From Hyphomicrobiales bacterium (GTDB lineage Bacteria; Pseudomonadota; Alphaproteobacteria; Rhizobiales; Beijerinckiaceae): a stretch of DNA of 64,000 bases. The notes beneath the pieces are model-generated. The model saw only the letters and a list, made by a program, of their open reading frames with translations. It had not been told where the DNA came from and did not search any database. Position 1 is the stretch's first letter. The number at the start of each line of letters is the position of its first letter. Shown one piece after another: positions 22,574 to 31,414 of the stretch. The stretch lies in NCBI GenBank assembly GCA_027483945.1, contig JAIXTM010000015.1, positions 1-64,000 on the forward strand, given 5' to 3'. The position numbers and the translations under genes are program-made.

Positions 22574-24331
22574 TCACCGCGTTCCCCATGCGCCAAGCCG
22601 CGCCATGGCGGGGAAGGGGTGGACCGGCGGGTCGAAGCGCGGCGGGATGCCGAGCAGCGGCGAGACGCGCTCGATGATCTTGCCGGTCGTGACGCCCGCA
22701 TTCCACGCGGCGGTGGCGTATCCGCCCGTCTCCGGCAGGCCCTGCGGCTCGTCGTAGAGCGTGACGAACAGGTATTTCGGGTTGTCTGCCGGGGCGATGG
22801 CCATGAAGGTCGTGAACAGGCGCTTCTTGGCGTAGCGGCCGTTGATGACCTTCTCTGCCGTGCCGGTCTTGCCGCCGACATAATAGCCGGGCACCGCCGC
22901 CTTGCCGGCCGAGCCCTTCTCGGCATTGAGGCGCATGACGAAGCGCATGGCCTCGCTGGTCTCGGGCTTCACGACCTGGACCGCGTCCTTCTGCGCCTCC
23001 TCGGCGCTGCGCTTCAGGAAGGTCGGCCGGATCAGCTTGCCGCCATTGACCAAGGCCGCCGTCGCCGAGGCCGCCTGGAGCGGCGCCACCGCGAGGCCGT
23101 GGCCGAACGAGATCGTCATCGTGTTCAGCTCGCCCCATTTGGGCGGCAGGATCGGCTCGGCGCTCTCGGGGAGCTCGGTGCGCAGCCGGTCGAGCTGGCC
23201 CATCTTGCGCAGGAACTGCTTGTGCCCCTCGACGCCGACGGCGAGCGCCATGCGCGCGGTGCCGATATTGGACGAGTAGATGAACACTTCCGGGACGGTG
23301 AGGACCCGGTTCTTGCCGCGGTAATCGTTGATCGTGAACCGGCCGTAGCGCAGGGCGCTGCGGGCATCGAAGCTGGAATTGATCGAGACCTTGCCGGAAT
23401 CGAGCGCCATCGCCGTCGTGATGGCCTTGAAGGTCGATCCCATCTCGTAGACGCCGACATTCATCCGGTTGATCTTGTCCTCGTTGAGGGCATCGGCCGG
23501 ATTGTTGGGGTCGTAGTCGGGCAGCGAGACGAGGGCGACCACCTCGCCCGTGTTCACGTCCAGGATCAGCCCGGCCGCCGCCTTGGCCTTGAACTTCTCC
23601 ATGCCGCGCACGAGCTCGTCCCGCACCGCGTGGGTCGCCTTGAGGTCGACCGACAATTGCAGCGGCTTCAGGTCCGTCGCGGTCTGCGCGAAGCCGAGGC
23701 CGACAAGGTCGCCGAGGCCCTGGCTGTCGATGTATTTCTCGATGCCGGCGATGCCGACATTGTCGATATTGGCAAAGCCCAGGACATGCGCCGCCGCCGG
23801 CCCGTTGGGATAGACGCGCTTGTTCTCCGGCAGGAAGCCGACGCCGGGAATGCCGAGCCGGTGCACCTCCGCCTGCTGGCGCGGTGTGATCTCGCGCTTC
23901 ACCCAGACGAAGCCGCGCTTGGTGCCGAGCTTGTTGCGCAGGTCCGTGGCGTCGAGGTCCGGCAGCACGGCGGTGAGCAGTTCCACCGCCTCGTCCTTGT
24001 CGATGATGTTGCGCGGCTCGGCGAAGACCGAGACCGAGCGTACGTCCGTCGCCAGCACCTCGCCGTTCCGGTCCAGGATGTCGGGCCGGATGCCGGACGT
24101 CTCGGTGGACACGGTGCGGCCCGTGTCCGAACGGCCGTCGGCACCCGCGCCCATCATGACGAGCCGGACGCCGATGGCGGAGAACATCGCCGCGAACAGC
24201 AGCGACATGAACCCGATGCGCGCCAGGCTCTTGTCGGCGCGCAGCGAGAACAGCATCCGCGCACCCGCCACGAGCCGGTTGTGCGGCTTCGCGTCCTTGG
24301 GCTCGATCGTGTCCGGCTTGTCGGCGCTCAT
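22574..24331 (-). CDS. ftsI: Septal peptidoglycan transpeptidase FtsI (PBP3)
   Basis: FtsI is the class B penicillin-binding protein that cross-links septal peptidoglycan with FtsW. The start chosen is MSADKPDTIE (585 aa), 8 codons inside the longest frame. A cytoplasmic tail is followed by one membrane helix (about 39-60), the dimerisation domain (SGIRPDILDRNGEVLA), and the transpeptidase domain with the SxxK nucleophile motif STFK at 299-302, SSN at 353-355 and KTGTAEK beginning at 488. The site between ftsL and murE is the canonical dcw position. Confidence 0.97.
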   Translation of the reverse strand: MSADKPDTIEPKDAKPHNRLVAGARMLFSLRADKSLARIGFMSLLFAAMFSAIGVRLVMMGAGADGRSDTGRTVSTETSGIRPDILDRNGEVLATDVRSVSVFAEPRNIIDKDEAVELLTAVLPDLDATDLRNKLGTKRGFVWVKREITPRQQAEVHRLGIPGVGFLPENKRVYPNGPAAAHVLGFANIDNVGIAGIEKYIDSQGLGDLVGLGFAQTATDLKPLQLSVDLKATHAVRDELVRGMEKFKAKAAAGLILDVNTGEVVALVSLPDYDPNNPADALNEDKINRMNVGVYEMGSTFKAITTAMALDSGKVSINSSFDARSALRYGRFTINDYRGKNRVLTVPEVFIYSSNIGTARMALAVGVEGHKQFLRKMGQLDRLRTELPESAEPILPPKWGELNTMTISFGHGLAVAPLQAASATAALVNGGKLIRPTFLKRSAEEAQKDAVQVVKPETSEAMRFVMRLNAEKGSAGKAAVPGYYVGGKTGTAEKVINGRYAKKRLFTTFMAIAPADNPKYLFVTLYDEPQGLPETGGYATAAWNAGVTTGKIIERVSPLLGIPPRFDPPVHPFPAMARLGAWGTR

Positions 24332-24371
24332 GCCGCGGTCCCTCGGGCTTCGCATGGGGTGAAGATGGCGT

Positions 24372-24785
24372 TCATCGCGGCGTCTGCGCCCCGGTGGCGG
24401 GCCGCGAGGCGCGGTTCGTCGTCGCGGTCGTCAGCGGTGCCTTCGGCGTCTCGGTCGGCTGGCTGAGGCCCAGCGCCTCCAGCTTGCGGCCGATCTCGTC
24501 CGTCTTGGGCGCGCGGGCCGGCAGGTCCGGAAGCCGCACGATCTGGCGCACGTTCAGCGGCTGGAGCTCGAGATGTCGCTCGGCCAGAACCTGCAGCCGG
24601 TCCGGCCGGGCAAGGCGCTGCCATTCCGCCTTGAGAACGGCGATGGCATCGCGCTCGCGCTTGGCCCGCGCCTTCAGCTTGGCGACCTGCTCGGCATAGA
24701 AGTTCGAGTCGTACTTGATCGAATAGGCATAGACCGCCGACGAGACGAGGGCGGCGACCGCCAGGACATGCAGGTACCGCAGCAT
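24372..24785 (-). CDS. ftsL: Cell division protein FtsL
   Basis: This 137-aa bitopic protein has a membrane helix at about residues 4-21 followed by a heptad-rich coiled coil (YAEQVAKLKARAKRERDAI and onward) and a Thr/Ala-rich tail. That is the FtsL pattern: a small leucine-zipper-like divisome protein that bridges FtsQ and the FtsWI synthase. Sequence conservation in FtsL is weak, so the call rests on size, topology and its position between rsmH and ftsI. Its ATG shares one base with the rsmH stop. Confidence 0.85.
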   Translation of the reverse strand: MLRYLHVLAVAALVSSAVYAYSIKYDSNFYAEQVAKLKARAKRERDAIAVLKAEWQRLARPDRLQVLAERHLELQPLNVRQIVRLPDLPARAPKTDEIGRKLEALGLSQPTETPKAPLTTATTNRASRPATGAQTPR

Positions 24786-25789
24786 CAGCGCCTCCCCCGT
24801 CGGGCTTCCGGCAGGCCGGCCATCGCCATGATCGGTCCGTCATCCGCCCGCGGCGGCGCGCCGGTGCGCTCCGCCACCCGCAGCTTCGCCGAGCGGGCGC
24901 GGGGATTGGCGCGCGTCTCGGCATCGCCGGCGGCGACCGGCTGGCGTCCGACGAGCGCGAAGGTGGGGGCATCCGCGGCCGTCGCCGGCGCGTGGCGCGA
25001 TCCCGCCGGGGCGCGGCCGGACCGGCGCGCCAGGAACGCCTTGACGATCCGGTCCTCCAGCGAGTGGAAGGTCACGACCGCGAGCCGCCCGCCGGGCTTC
25101 AGGGCCCGCTCGGCCGCGTGCAGCGCCCGGGCGAGTTCGCCGAGTTCGTCGTTCACCGCGATGCGCAAGGCCTGGAAGGTCCGCGTCGCCGGATGGATGC
25201 CGCCGGGCTCGGCCCGCACGACCGAGGCCACGATCTCGGCCAGCCGCTTGGTGGTGGCGATCGGCGCCTCGGCGCGGGCGCGTGCGATGGCACGCGCCAC
25301 CTGCCGGGCGCGCCGCTCCTCGCCGTAATGGAAGACGATGTCGGCGAGTTCCGACTCGTCGGCCTCGGCCACGATGTCGGCGGCGCTGCGGCCGGACTGG
25401 CCCATGCGCATGTCGAGCGGCCCGTCGGCGCGGAACGAGAAGCCGCGCTCGGCCTCGTCGAGCTGCATCGAGGAGACGCCGATATCGAGCGTGATGCCGT
25501 CCAGCAGCGGAAAGCCCGCATCGGCCGCGATCGTGTCGAGGGCCGAGAACTCGCCTTCCGCCAGGACCAGCCGGCCGGCGTTCGCCTCGACCAGAGCCTG
25601 CCCGGCGGCCAGGGCGGTCGGGTCGCGGTCGACGGCGACGACCCGCACGTCCGCGGCCGCGTCGAGGATGGCGCGCGTATAGCCGCCGGCACCGAACGTG
25701 CCGTCGAGATAGACCCCGCCCGCGCGCACGGCGAGGCCGGCCAGGACCTCCGGCAGGAGGACCGGGATGTGGCGGGGCTGGCCGGTCAC
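24785..25789 (-). CDS. rsmH: 16S rRNA m4C1402 methyltransferase RsmH (MraW)
   Basis: RsmH N4-methylates C1402 in the decoding centre of 16S rRNA using S-adenosylmethionine. The start is taken as GTG at 25789 ([14 protein letters not shown], 334 aa) because GGAGG lies 7 nt upstream and family homology begins there; an in-frame ATG 93 bp further up would add an arginine- and glycine-rich leader. The SAM-binding motif is [10 protein letters not shown] at 29-38, followed by [21 protein letters not shown] (split by a hinge) and [13 protein letters not shown] near the C-terminus. This is the first gene of the dcw cluster here; no mraZ lies upstream. Confidence 0.96.
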   Translation of the reverse strand: MTGQPRHIPVLLPEVLAGLAVRAGGVYLDGTFGAGGYTRAILDAAADVRVVAVDRDPTALAAGQALVEANAGRLVLAEGEFSALDTIAADAGFPLLDGITLDIGVSSMQLDEAERGFSFRADGPLDMRMGQSGRSAADIVAEADESELADIVFHYGEERRARQVARAIARARAEAPIATTKRLAEIVASVVRAEPGGIHPATRTFQALRIAVNDELGELARALHAAERALKPGGRLAVVTFHSLEDRIVKAFLARRSGRAPAGSRHAPATAADAPTFALVGRQPVAAGDAETRANPRARSAKLRVAERTGAPPRADDGPIMAMAGLPEARRGRR

Positions 25790-26111
25790 GAGCCGGCCTC
25801 CGCCGGAGCGCCCGGGCGCGCGGCGCCGCGCGCCGGCCGCACGGGGCGGGGCAACCGGTACCTGAAGGCGGAAGGCAAGCATCGCGGGTCCATGCGCACG
25901 CCGGAAAGGAGCCAGGCCGCCGGGCCGGACCCGACGGATATCGCAAAGCGCATTCAGACCCTCTCAAGGTTAATGTTCGGTAAGAACCTGAGGCGGATTT
26001 CCTCGCGCCATCGTGCGCCGGCGAAATGCCGCAAGACGCCCCGGACGCCTTGCATTGGCCGCCCGCATCGGCCACTCATGCCGGCTGCATTCGCAAACGG
26101 GACCTGACCGC
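25790..26111. promoter_or_regulatory. Divergent promoter region between rsmH (dcw) and the parvulin gene
   Basis: A 322-bp gene-free stretch between divergent genes, so it must hold the dcw promoter on the minus strand and the isomerase promoter on the plus strand. A minus-strand candidate is TTGAGA (25962-25967) spaced 17 nt from a weak GCGATA (25939-25944). Next to it is an imperfect palindrome with GGTT..AACC ends at 25968-25988 that also contains TTAA-N7-TAAG, close to the CtrA consensus. These assignments are by eye and weak. No mraZ-like frame exists on either strand. Confidence 0.45.
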
Positions 26112-26981
26112 ATGACGACGATCCGCCGCCCCCTCCTTTCCCTTGCGCTCGCCGCCGCGACGGCGCTCGCCATCGCCGCGCCGGTCGCCGCGCAGGAGGA
26201 CAAGGTGCTCGCCCGGGTCAACGGGCAGCCGATCACGCAGAAGGACCTGGACGTCGCCGCCGAGGATCTCGGCGAGCGCCTGCCGGCCATGCCGGAGGCG
26301 CAGAAGAAGGATTATCTCCTCACCTTCGTCATCGACCTGAAGATCGGCGCCCAGGCCGCGGAAGCCGCCAAGCTGGCCGAGGGCGCCGACTTCGCCCGCC
26401 GCCTCGCCTATTTCCGCGACAAGGTCCTGCTCGACGATTACCTCACCCGCGAGGTGAAGAAGGCCGTCACGGCGGAGGCCGCGCGCAAGGTCTATGACGA
26501 CACCGTCAAGGACCTGAAGCCCGAGCAGGAGGTCCGCGCCCGCCATATCCTGGTGGAGAGCGAGGACGAGGCCAAGAAGGTCGCCGCCCGCGTCAAGGGC
26601 GGCGAGGACTTCGCCAAGGTCGCGGCCGAGATCTCCAAGGACCCGGGCTCCGGCAAGGAGGGCGGCGATCTCGGCTATTTCACCAAGGACCGCATGGTGG
26701 CCGAATTCGCCGAGGCCGCCTTCGCCCTGGAGCCGGGCAAGATCTCCGACCCCGTGAAGAGCCAGTTCGGCTGGCACGTCATCAAGGTCGAGGACAAGCG
26801 CAACAAGGCGCTGCCGGCCTTCGACGAGGTGAAGGCGCAGATCGACCAGTACCTGGAGCGCAAGGCCCAGCAGGACCTGATCCTCGCCCTGCGCGAGAAG
26901 GCGAAGATCGAGCGCCTCGACCAGCCGCCCGCCCAGGCCCCGGCCGGCGGCGCGACCCCGGTGCCCGCACCGAAGCCGTAA
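26112..26981 (+). CDS. Periplasmic parvulin-type peptidyl-prolyl isomerase
   Basis: This PpiC/SurA-like chaperone catalyses cis-trans isomerisation of prolyl bonds in exported proteins. The start chosen (289 aa) opens a clear signal peptide, basic TTIRR then a hydrophobic Ala/Leu stretch, with probable cleavage near residue 27 (VAAQ-ED). The mature protein has an N-terminal helical chaperone region, a PpiC domain at about 140-235 (RARHILVESEDEAKK, GGDLGYFTKDRMV and FGWHVIKVEDKR), and a Pro/Ala-rich tail. In many Hyphomicrobiales a PpiC gene lies just upstream of argJ and mutT; here those genes are on the opposite strand. Confidence 0.93.
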   Translation: MTTIRRPLLSLALAAATALAIAAPVAAQEDKVLARVNGQPITQKDLDVAAEDLGERLPAMPEAQKKDYLLTFVIDLKIGAQAAEAAKLAEGADFARRLAYFRDKVLLDDYLTREVKKAVTAEAARKVYDDTVKDLKPEQEVRARHILVESEDEAKKVAARVKGGEDFAKVAAEISKDPGSGKEGGDLGYFTKDRMVAEFAEAAFALEPGKISDPVKSQFGWHVIKVEDKRNKALPAFDEVKAQIDQYLERKAQQDLILALREKAKIERLDQPPAQAPAGGATPVPAPKP

Positions 26982-27068
26982 GGCTTCAAGGCCCAAGCCC
27001 CGCCCGTCCGGCGCCGGTGATCCCTCCCTTGGCAGGGAGGAATCAGGGCACGGCTGTCACCTACGCGT

Positions 27069-27193
27069 GTCATCCCCGGCCGGAGCCGCGTCAGCGGCGC
27101 AGGGGAAGGGGATCCAGTCCGACGCCAGCCATCGCGCGCCACGCCCGGTACTCTGCTGGATCCCCTTCCCTCGCTTCGCTCGCCGGGGATGAC
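27069..27193. repeat. Long inverted dispersed repeat, between parvulin and mutT genes
   Basis: A 125-bp third copy of the GTCATCCCCGGC / GCCGGGGATGAC family, with inner arms AGGGGAAGGGGATCCAG and CTGGATCCCCTTCCCT. It sits between two convergent genes, where a folded stem in either transcript could act as a terminator or stability element. The remainder of 26982-27213 shows nothing else. Confidence 0.85.
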
Positions 27194-27213
27194 ATCGCGT
27201 GGTCGTCGCCCCG

Positions 27214-27612
27214 CTACACCAACGCGGTCAGGTGCGGGATCAGCGGCTCGTCGGCCGGGGGCATGGGATAGTCGCGCAGACGGTTGGGATGGACCCACTT
27301 GATCGCCTGCGCGTCGAGGGCGCGGGGCGTCCCCTCCCAGCGGCGGCAGACATAAAGCGGCATCAGGAGGTGGAAGTCGTCATAGGCGTGGCTGGCGAAG
27401 GTCAGCGGTGCGAGGCACGCCTCCTTCACGGTGATCCCCAGCTCCTCGTGAAGCTCGCGGATCAGCGTCTCCTCCGGCCGTTCGCCGGGCTCCACCTTCC
27501 CGCCTGGGAACTCCCAGAGGCCAGCCAGCTGCTTGCCTTCCGGCCGCTGCGCGATGAGCACGCGCCCGTCGGCATCGATGAGCGCCGCGGCGACGACGAG
27601 GAGCAGCTTCAT
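27214..27612 (-). CDS. mutT: 8-oxo-dGTP diphosphatase MutT (Nudix hydrolase)
   Basis: MutT removes oxidised dGTP from the nucleotide pool and so prevents A:T to C:G mutation. The 132-aa protein contains a complete Nudix box at about residues 37-59, GGKVEPGERPEETLIRELH followed by EELG, with the catalytic glutamates intact, after the typical KQLAGLWEFPGGK lead-in. Its ATG follows the upstream SIMPL-protein stop directly (TAG-ATG), so it is translationally coupled. The argJ...mutT neighbourhood is conserved in alphaproteobacteria, which favours MutT over other Nudix functions. Confidence 0.93.
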   Translation of the reverse strand: MKLLLVVAAALIDADGRVLIAQRPEGKQLAGLWEFPGGKVEPGERPEETLIRELHEELGITVKEACLAPLTFASHAYDDFHLLMPLYVCRRWEGTPRALDAQAIKWVHPNRLRDYPMPPADEPLIPHLTALV

Positions 27613-28353
27613 CTATTCGAGCGTCCAGGTGATGGAAACCGATTGCGAGAAGGCGAGGCTGCCGCCCGCGACCGGCACATCGGATCGCGGCGCCGCCGCC
27701 ATGCGCATCTCCGCCTGGACCGGCATCGGGCGGACCGGGCCGCGCGGCGGATCGGCAATCGTGCGCACCGCGCCGAGCCGGGCCCCGGCGGCTTCCGCCA
27801 GCATCTCGGCCCGGCGCTTGGCGTCCGCCACCGCCGCCTTGCGCAATTCGTCCCGCAGCTTGGAGCTGTCGGCGACGTCGAAGCTGAGGCCGGAAATCCG
27901 ATTCGCGCCCTCGTCGACCGTGTCGCGCAGCACGGCGCCGAGCTTGGGCAGGTCGCGCACTCGCAGCGTGACGACATTGGTCACCGTGTAGCCGTCCGGC
28001 ACCTGCTCATAGCCTGACGTCGTGCGGCTGTTCCTGAAGGCCTGGTTGAGGCTGATCGACCCGGTCCGGATGTCCCGGTCGGCAAGGCCCGCTTTCCTGG
28101 CGGCGGCGATCACCTTGGCCGCCGAGGCCGAGTTCGCATCGATGGCGGCGGCGGGCGTCGCCTCCTTCGTCGTGACGCCGACCGTGATCACCGCCATGTC
28201 CGGCTCCACCTCGCGCTCCGCATAGCCCTCCACCGTGATCACCCGGGCCGTGGAAGGCGGGCCGGCCGGCGGAGCGGGCTGGGCGCTCGCGGCGGCGCTG
28301 GCGACGATGGCCGCGGCCGCGAGGGTGGAGCGCAGGGCGATTGCTTTCGTCAT
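27613..28353 (-). CDS. SIMPL-domain (DUF541) exported protein
   Basis: This 246-aa protein starts with a signal peptide ([20 protein letters not shown], cleavage about residue 24) and is otherwise one SIMPL/DUF541 domain, recognisable by [19 protein letters not shown], a region resembling the [16 protein letters not shown] motif, and [14 protein letters not shown]. Members such as E. coli YggE are periplasmic and have been linked to oxidative stress, but their molecular function is unknown. The start overlaps the argJ stop by 4 bp (ATGA) and the stop abuts mutT, so it is held tightly between an arginine-synthesis and a nucleotide-sanitising gene. Why it is placed there is unclear. Confidence 0.88.
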   Translation of the reverse strand: MTKAIALRSTLAAAAIVASAAASAQPAPPAGPPSTARVITVEGYAEREVEPDMAVITVGVTTKEATPAAAIDANSASAAKVIAAARKAGLADRDIRTGSISLNQAFRNSRTTSGYEQVPDGYTVTNVVTLRVRDLPKLGAVLRDTVDEGANRISGLSFDVADSSKLRDELRKAAVADAKRRAEMLAEAAGARLGAVRTIADPPRGPVRPMPVQAEMRMAAAPRSDVPVAGGSLAFSQSVSITWTLE

Positions 28354-29588
28354 GAACGGTAGTCCCCGTTGATCTCGACGTAAGCCTTCGTCAGGTCGCA
28401 TGTCCACATCGTGGCCGAACCGCGACCGAGCCCAAGCGAGACGGTGATCTTGATATGGTCCCGCTTCATGTAGGCCGACGTCGCCGCCTCGCTGTAGGCC
28501 GGGTCCCGCTCGCCGTCGACCGCGACGCGGATATCGCCGAAGGAGATCGCCAGCCGGTCGCGCTCGGCCGGCTCGCCCGCCTTGCCCACCGCCATGACGA
28601 TGCGGCCCCAATTGGCGTCCTCGCCCGCGACCGCCGTCTTCACCAGCGGCGAATTGGCGATGGATTTCGCGATCCGGCGGGCGGACTTGGCGCTTTTCGC
28701 CCCTTCCACCCTGACCTCGACGAATTTCCGCGCGCCCTCCCCGTCCTTCGCCACCTGCTGGGCGAGATCGGTGAGGACGCGGTTCAGCACGCGCTTGAAC
28801 GCGGAGAGGCGCGGGTCCTTCACGTCGGTGACGGGCTTGCACTTGGCCTTCCCCGTCGCGAACAGCATCAGCGTGTCGGAGGTGGAGGTGTCGCCGTCCA
28901 CCGTCACGCAGTTGAAGGACCGGTCGGTGCCGGTCTTGAGCAGCGCCTGCAGCACCGGCGCGGCGATGGGCGCGTCGGTGAACACGAAGGAGAGCATCGT
29001 CGCCATGTCGGGGGCGATCATGCCCGCCCCCTTGGCGATGCCGCCGATCGTCACCGTGACGCCGTCGATCAGCGCGGTGCCGGTCGCCACTTTCGGGAAC
29101 GTGTCCGTCGTCATGATCGCGCGGGCCGCGTCGATCCAAGGCCCCGGCGCGGCGCGCTTGGCGCAGTCCGCCAGCACGCCCTCGAACTTCCTCGCATCCA
29201 GCGGCTCGCCGATGACGCCGGTGGAGGCGATGAAGATCTCGGACGGCTTGCACCCGGCGGCCCTGGCGGCGATCTGGCCCGTCAGGTCCACCGCCTCGCG
29301 GCCCTTCTTGCCGGTAAAGGCGTTGGCGTTGCCGGAATTGACGACCAGCGCCCGCGCCTTGCCGCCGGGCAGCTGCTGGCGGCACCAGTCCACCGCCGCG
29401 GACGGGCAGCGCGAGGTCGTGAACACGCCGCCGACGCTGGTGCCCTCGGCCATGAGCACGAGGAGCACGTCCGTGCGGCCCTTGTAGCGGATCCCCGCCT
29501 CGGCCGTCGCGAAGGTCACGCCCGGGATGGCGGGCATCGCGGGGGTCTTCTTGGGCGCGAGCGGGGAGACGGGAGCGTCATGGGCCAT
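28350..29588 (-). CDS. argJ: Bifunctional ornithine acetyltransferase/N-acetylglutamate synthase ArgJ
   Basis: ArgJ transfers the acetyl group from N-acetylornithine to glutamate and, in bifunctional forms, can also acetylate glutamate from acetyl-CoA, closing the cyclic arginine pathway. The 412-aa proenzyme contains the self-cleavage site Ala196-Thr197 in [12 protein letters not shown]; Thr197 becomes the N-terminal nucleophile of the beta chain. Other family signatures are [14 protein letters not shown] and the C-terminal [17 protein letters not shown]. The gene heads the operon argJ-SIMPL-mutT. No clear ribosome-binding site precedes the ATG. Confidence 0.97.
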   Translation of the reverse strand: MAHDAPVSPLAPKKTPAMPAIPGVTFATAEAGIRYKGRTDVLLVLMAEGTSVGGVFTTSRCPSAAVDWCRQQLPGGKARALVVNSGNANAFTGKKGREAVDLTGQIAARAAGCKPSEIFIASTGVIGEPLDARKFEGVLADCAKRAAPGPWIDAARAIMTTDTFPKVATGTALIDGVTVTIGGIAKGAGMIAPDMATMLSFVFTDAPIAAPVLQALLKTGTDRSFNCVTVDGDTSTSDTLMLFATGKAKCKPVTDVKDPRLSAFKRVLNRVLTDLAQQVAKDGEGARKFVEVRVEGAKSAKSARRIAKSIANSPLVKTAVAGEDANWGRIVMAVGKAGEPAERDRLAISFGDIRVAVDGERDPAYSEAATSAYMKRDHIKITVSLGLGRGSATMWTCDLTKAYVEINGDYRS

Positions 29589-29652
29589 GGCGGAGAAATC
29601 CGGTTGAACGGGGCTACTGCTTGGCCGTGCGCAACGGCAAGGTCAAGCGCGC

Positions 29653-30108
29653 TTAAGGGCCTCGCCGTATGGCTTCCATCGCCGCCCGCGCCGCCTCCGG
29701 GATCGCCACGGGACGGCCCGTTTCCCGCTCCACGTGGACGTGGACGAAACGCCCCTGCGCGATGGCCGCCGGGCCGCCCGGCCGGAACACGCCGATCCGG
29801 TATTCCACAGACGACGTTCCCAGCCGCGCCACCGCAAGGCCGGTCTCCAGCGACTCGGGGAAGGCAGCGGAGGAAAAGTAGGTGCAGCCGGTCTCGGCGA
29901 CGAGGCCGATCACGGGGCTGTCCGCGATGGAGAGCAGGCCATGCTCCACGAGCCAGGCATTCACCGCGCTGTCGAAGAGCGCGTAATAGACCACGTTGTT
30001 GAGATGCCCATAGGCGTCGTTGTCGGCCCAGCGCGTCTGCACCGGCCGAAAGACGGCGAAGGCCGCGCGCGGCAGGGGTCCTTGGCGCGCGGAGCCTCCC
30101 GCGCTCAC
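29653..30108 (-). CDS. Acyl-CoA thioesterase, hotdog fold (4HBT family)
   Basis: A 151-aa hotdog-fold thioesterase of the 4-hydroxybenzoyl-CoA/YbgC type. The N-terminal motif TRWADNDAYGHLNNVVYY contains the catalytic aspartate region (DxDxxGHxNN) and the domain runs to VHVHVERETGRPVAIP. The start is GTG at 30108, overlapping the preceding alcohol-dehydrogenase stop by 4 bp (GTGA). The family hydrolyses acyl-CoA thioesters, but the substrate cannot be inferred. Tight coupling to an oxidoreductase suggests a joint catabolic or detoxifying role. Confidence 0.88.
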   Translation of the reverse strand: MSAGGSARQGPLPRAAFAVFRPVQTRWADNDAYGHLNNVVYYALFDSAVNAWLVEHGLLSIADSPVIGLVAETGCTYFSSAAFPESLETGLAVARLGTSSVEYRIGVFRPGGPAAIAQGRFVHVHVERETGRPVAIPEAARAAMEAIRRGP

Positions 30109-31262
30109 AGGGCAGCCGCGTAGATGGCGCGGGCATCGCCCAGCGTGACGGGGCGCGGGTTGTTCACAAGGAGCCGCGTCTGCTTCATCGCATCCTCGGC
30201 GAGGCGGTCGAGATCGGCTTCCCCGACGCCCACCTCGGAGAGCGTCGTCGGCACTCCGAGTTCGCCCGTCAGGTGCGCCAGCGCGTCGATGAAGGCGACG
30301 GCCCGGCGCGATGCCGGCATCTCGCCGATGAAGGGGAAGGCGTCGGGGCCGATCTGCGCGTAATCGGCCTCCGCCGCCGGCAGGTTGAACCGCATCACAT
30401 GCGGCAGGACGAGGGCGTTGGTGACCCCGTGCGGCAGCTTGAAACGCGAGCCCAGCGGATAGGCGAGCGCGTGGACCGCGCCCACGGGCGAGTTGGCGAA
30501 GGCCGCGCCGGCCAGCATCGAGCCCTTGAGCATGTTCGCCCGCGCCTCCGCATGGCTGCCCTCGCGCACCGCCGAGCGGATCGAATCGCCCAGCAGCCGC
30601 AGCGCCTCCCTCGCGAACAGCTTGGAGATGAAGTTCTTGTTCGGGTTGATGCAGGAATAGGCCTCGATCGCATGAACCATCGCGTCGATGCCGGTCGCCG
30701 CCGTCACCGCGTGCGGGAGCCTGTAGGTCAGTTCCGGATCGAGCAGCGCCAGGTCCGGCAGCAGCAGCGGCGAGGACACGCCCTTCTTCTCGGTGGCCGA
30801 CGTGGTGACGACCGCGACCGGCGTCACCTCCGAGCCCGTTCCGGCCGTGGTCGGCACCAGGACGAGCGGCAGGCGCGGCCCGATGGCCTTGTCGACGCCG
30901 TAGATCTCCGCCAGCGCCTCGCCGCCGCCGAGCATCAGCGCGACGAGCTTGGCGACGTCCAGCGACGAGCCGCCGCCGAGCCCCACGATGCCGGTGACGC
31001 CGAACGCCTCGGCGCGGGCGACGGCCTCCAGCACCACGGCCTCGGGCGGATCGGCGACGACGTCGGAGAAGACGTCCGTCTCGATCCCCGCTTCGACGAG
31101 GGAGGCCAGCGCCGGATCGACCAGATGCGCCGCGACGATGCCGGGATCCGTCACGATCAGGACGCGCGGTCCCAGCAGCCCCTTGGCCAGCCGACCCAGC
31201 TCGCGGGCACGGCCCGCGCCGAACACAATCGACCTGGCGGCGTTGAAGGTGAACGGCGTCAT
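30105..31262 (-). CDS. Iron-containing alcohol dehydrogenase
   Basis: This 385-aa group III alcohol dehydrogenase starts at MTPFTFNAARSIVFG, with GGGAGGT 7 nt upstream. The NAD(P)-binding GGGSSLDVAK motif is at 96-105 and TTAGTGSEVTPVAV at about 138-151. The iron ligands are Asp193 and His197 (GIDAMVHAIE), His264 and His278 (KLPHGVTNAL), all present. Members include lactaldehyde reductase, butanol dehydrogenase and maleylacetate reductase; the substrate here is not determinable. It overlaps the downstream thioesterase by 4 bp and is divergent from the histidine kinase across 152 bp. Confidence 0.92.
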   Translation of the reverse strand: MTPFTFNAARSIVFGAGRARELGRLAKGLLGPRVLIVTDPGIVAAHLVDPALASLVEAGIETDVFSDVVADPPEAVVLEAVARAEAFGVTGIVGLGGGSSLDVAKLVALMLGGGEALAEIYGVDKAIGPRLPLVLVPTTAGTGSEVTPVAVVTTSATEKKGVSSPLLLPDLALLDPELTYRLPHAVTAATGIDAMVHAIEAYSCINPNKNFISKLFAREALRLLGDSIRSAVREGSHAEARANMLKGSMLAGAAFANSPVGAVHALAYPLGSRFKLPHGVTNALVLPHVMRFNLPAAEADYAQIGPDAFPFIGEMPASRRAVAFIDALAHLTGELGVPTTLSEVGVGEADLDRLAEDAMKQTRLLVNNPRPVTLGDARAIYAAAL

Positions 31263-31414
31263 GGCGGACCTCCCGTTTTGCGCAGGATGGCGGCACCATC
31301 GTCCCAGGGCAAGGTACGGGAACGACGCCGCTCCGCCATATGACGTAGCCCTCGACTTGCGGATCACGTAAGGTCCGCGACGTCCGGGGGCGGATACCAG
31401 ACGATCGAGGTTTC

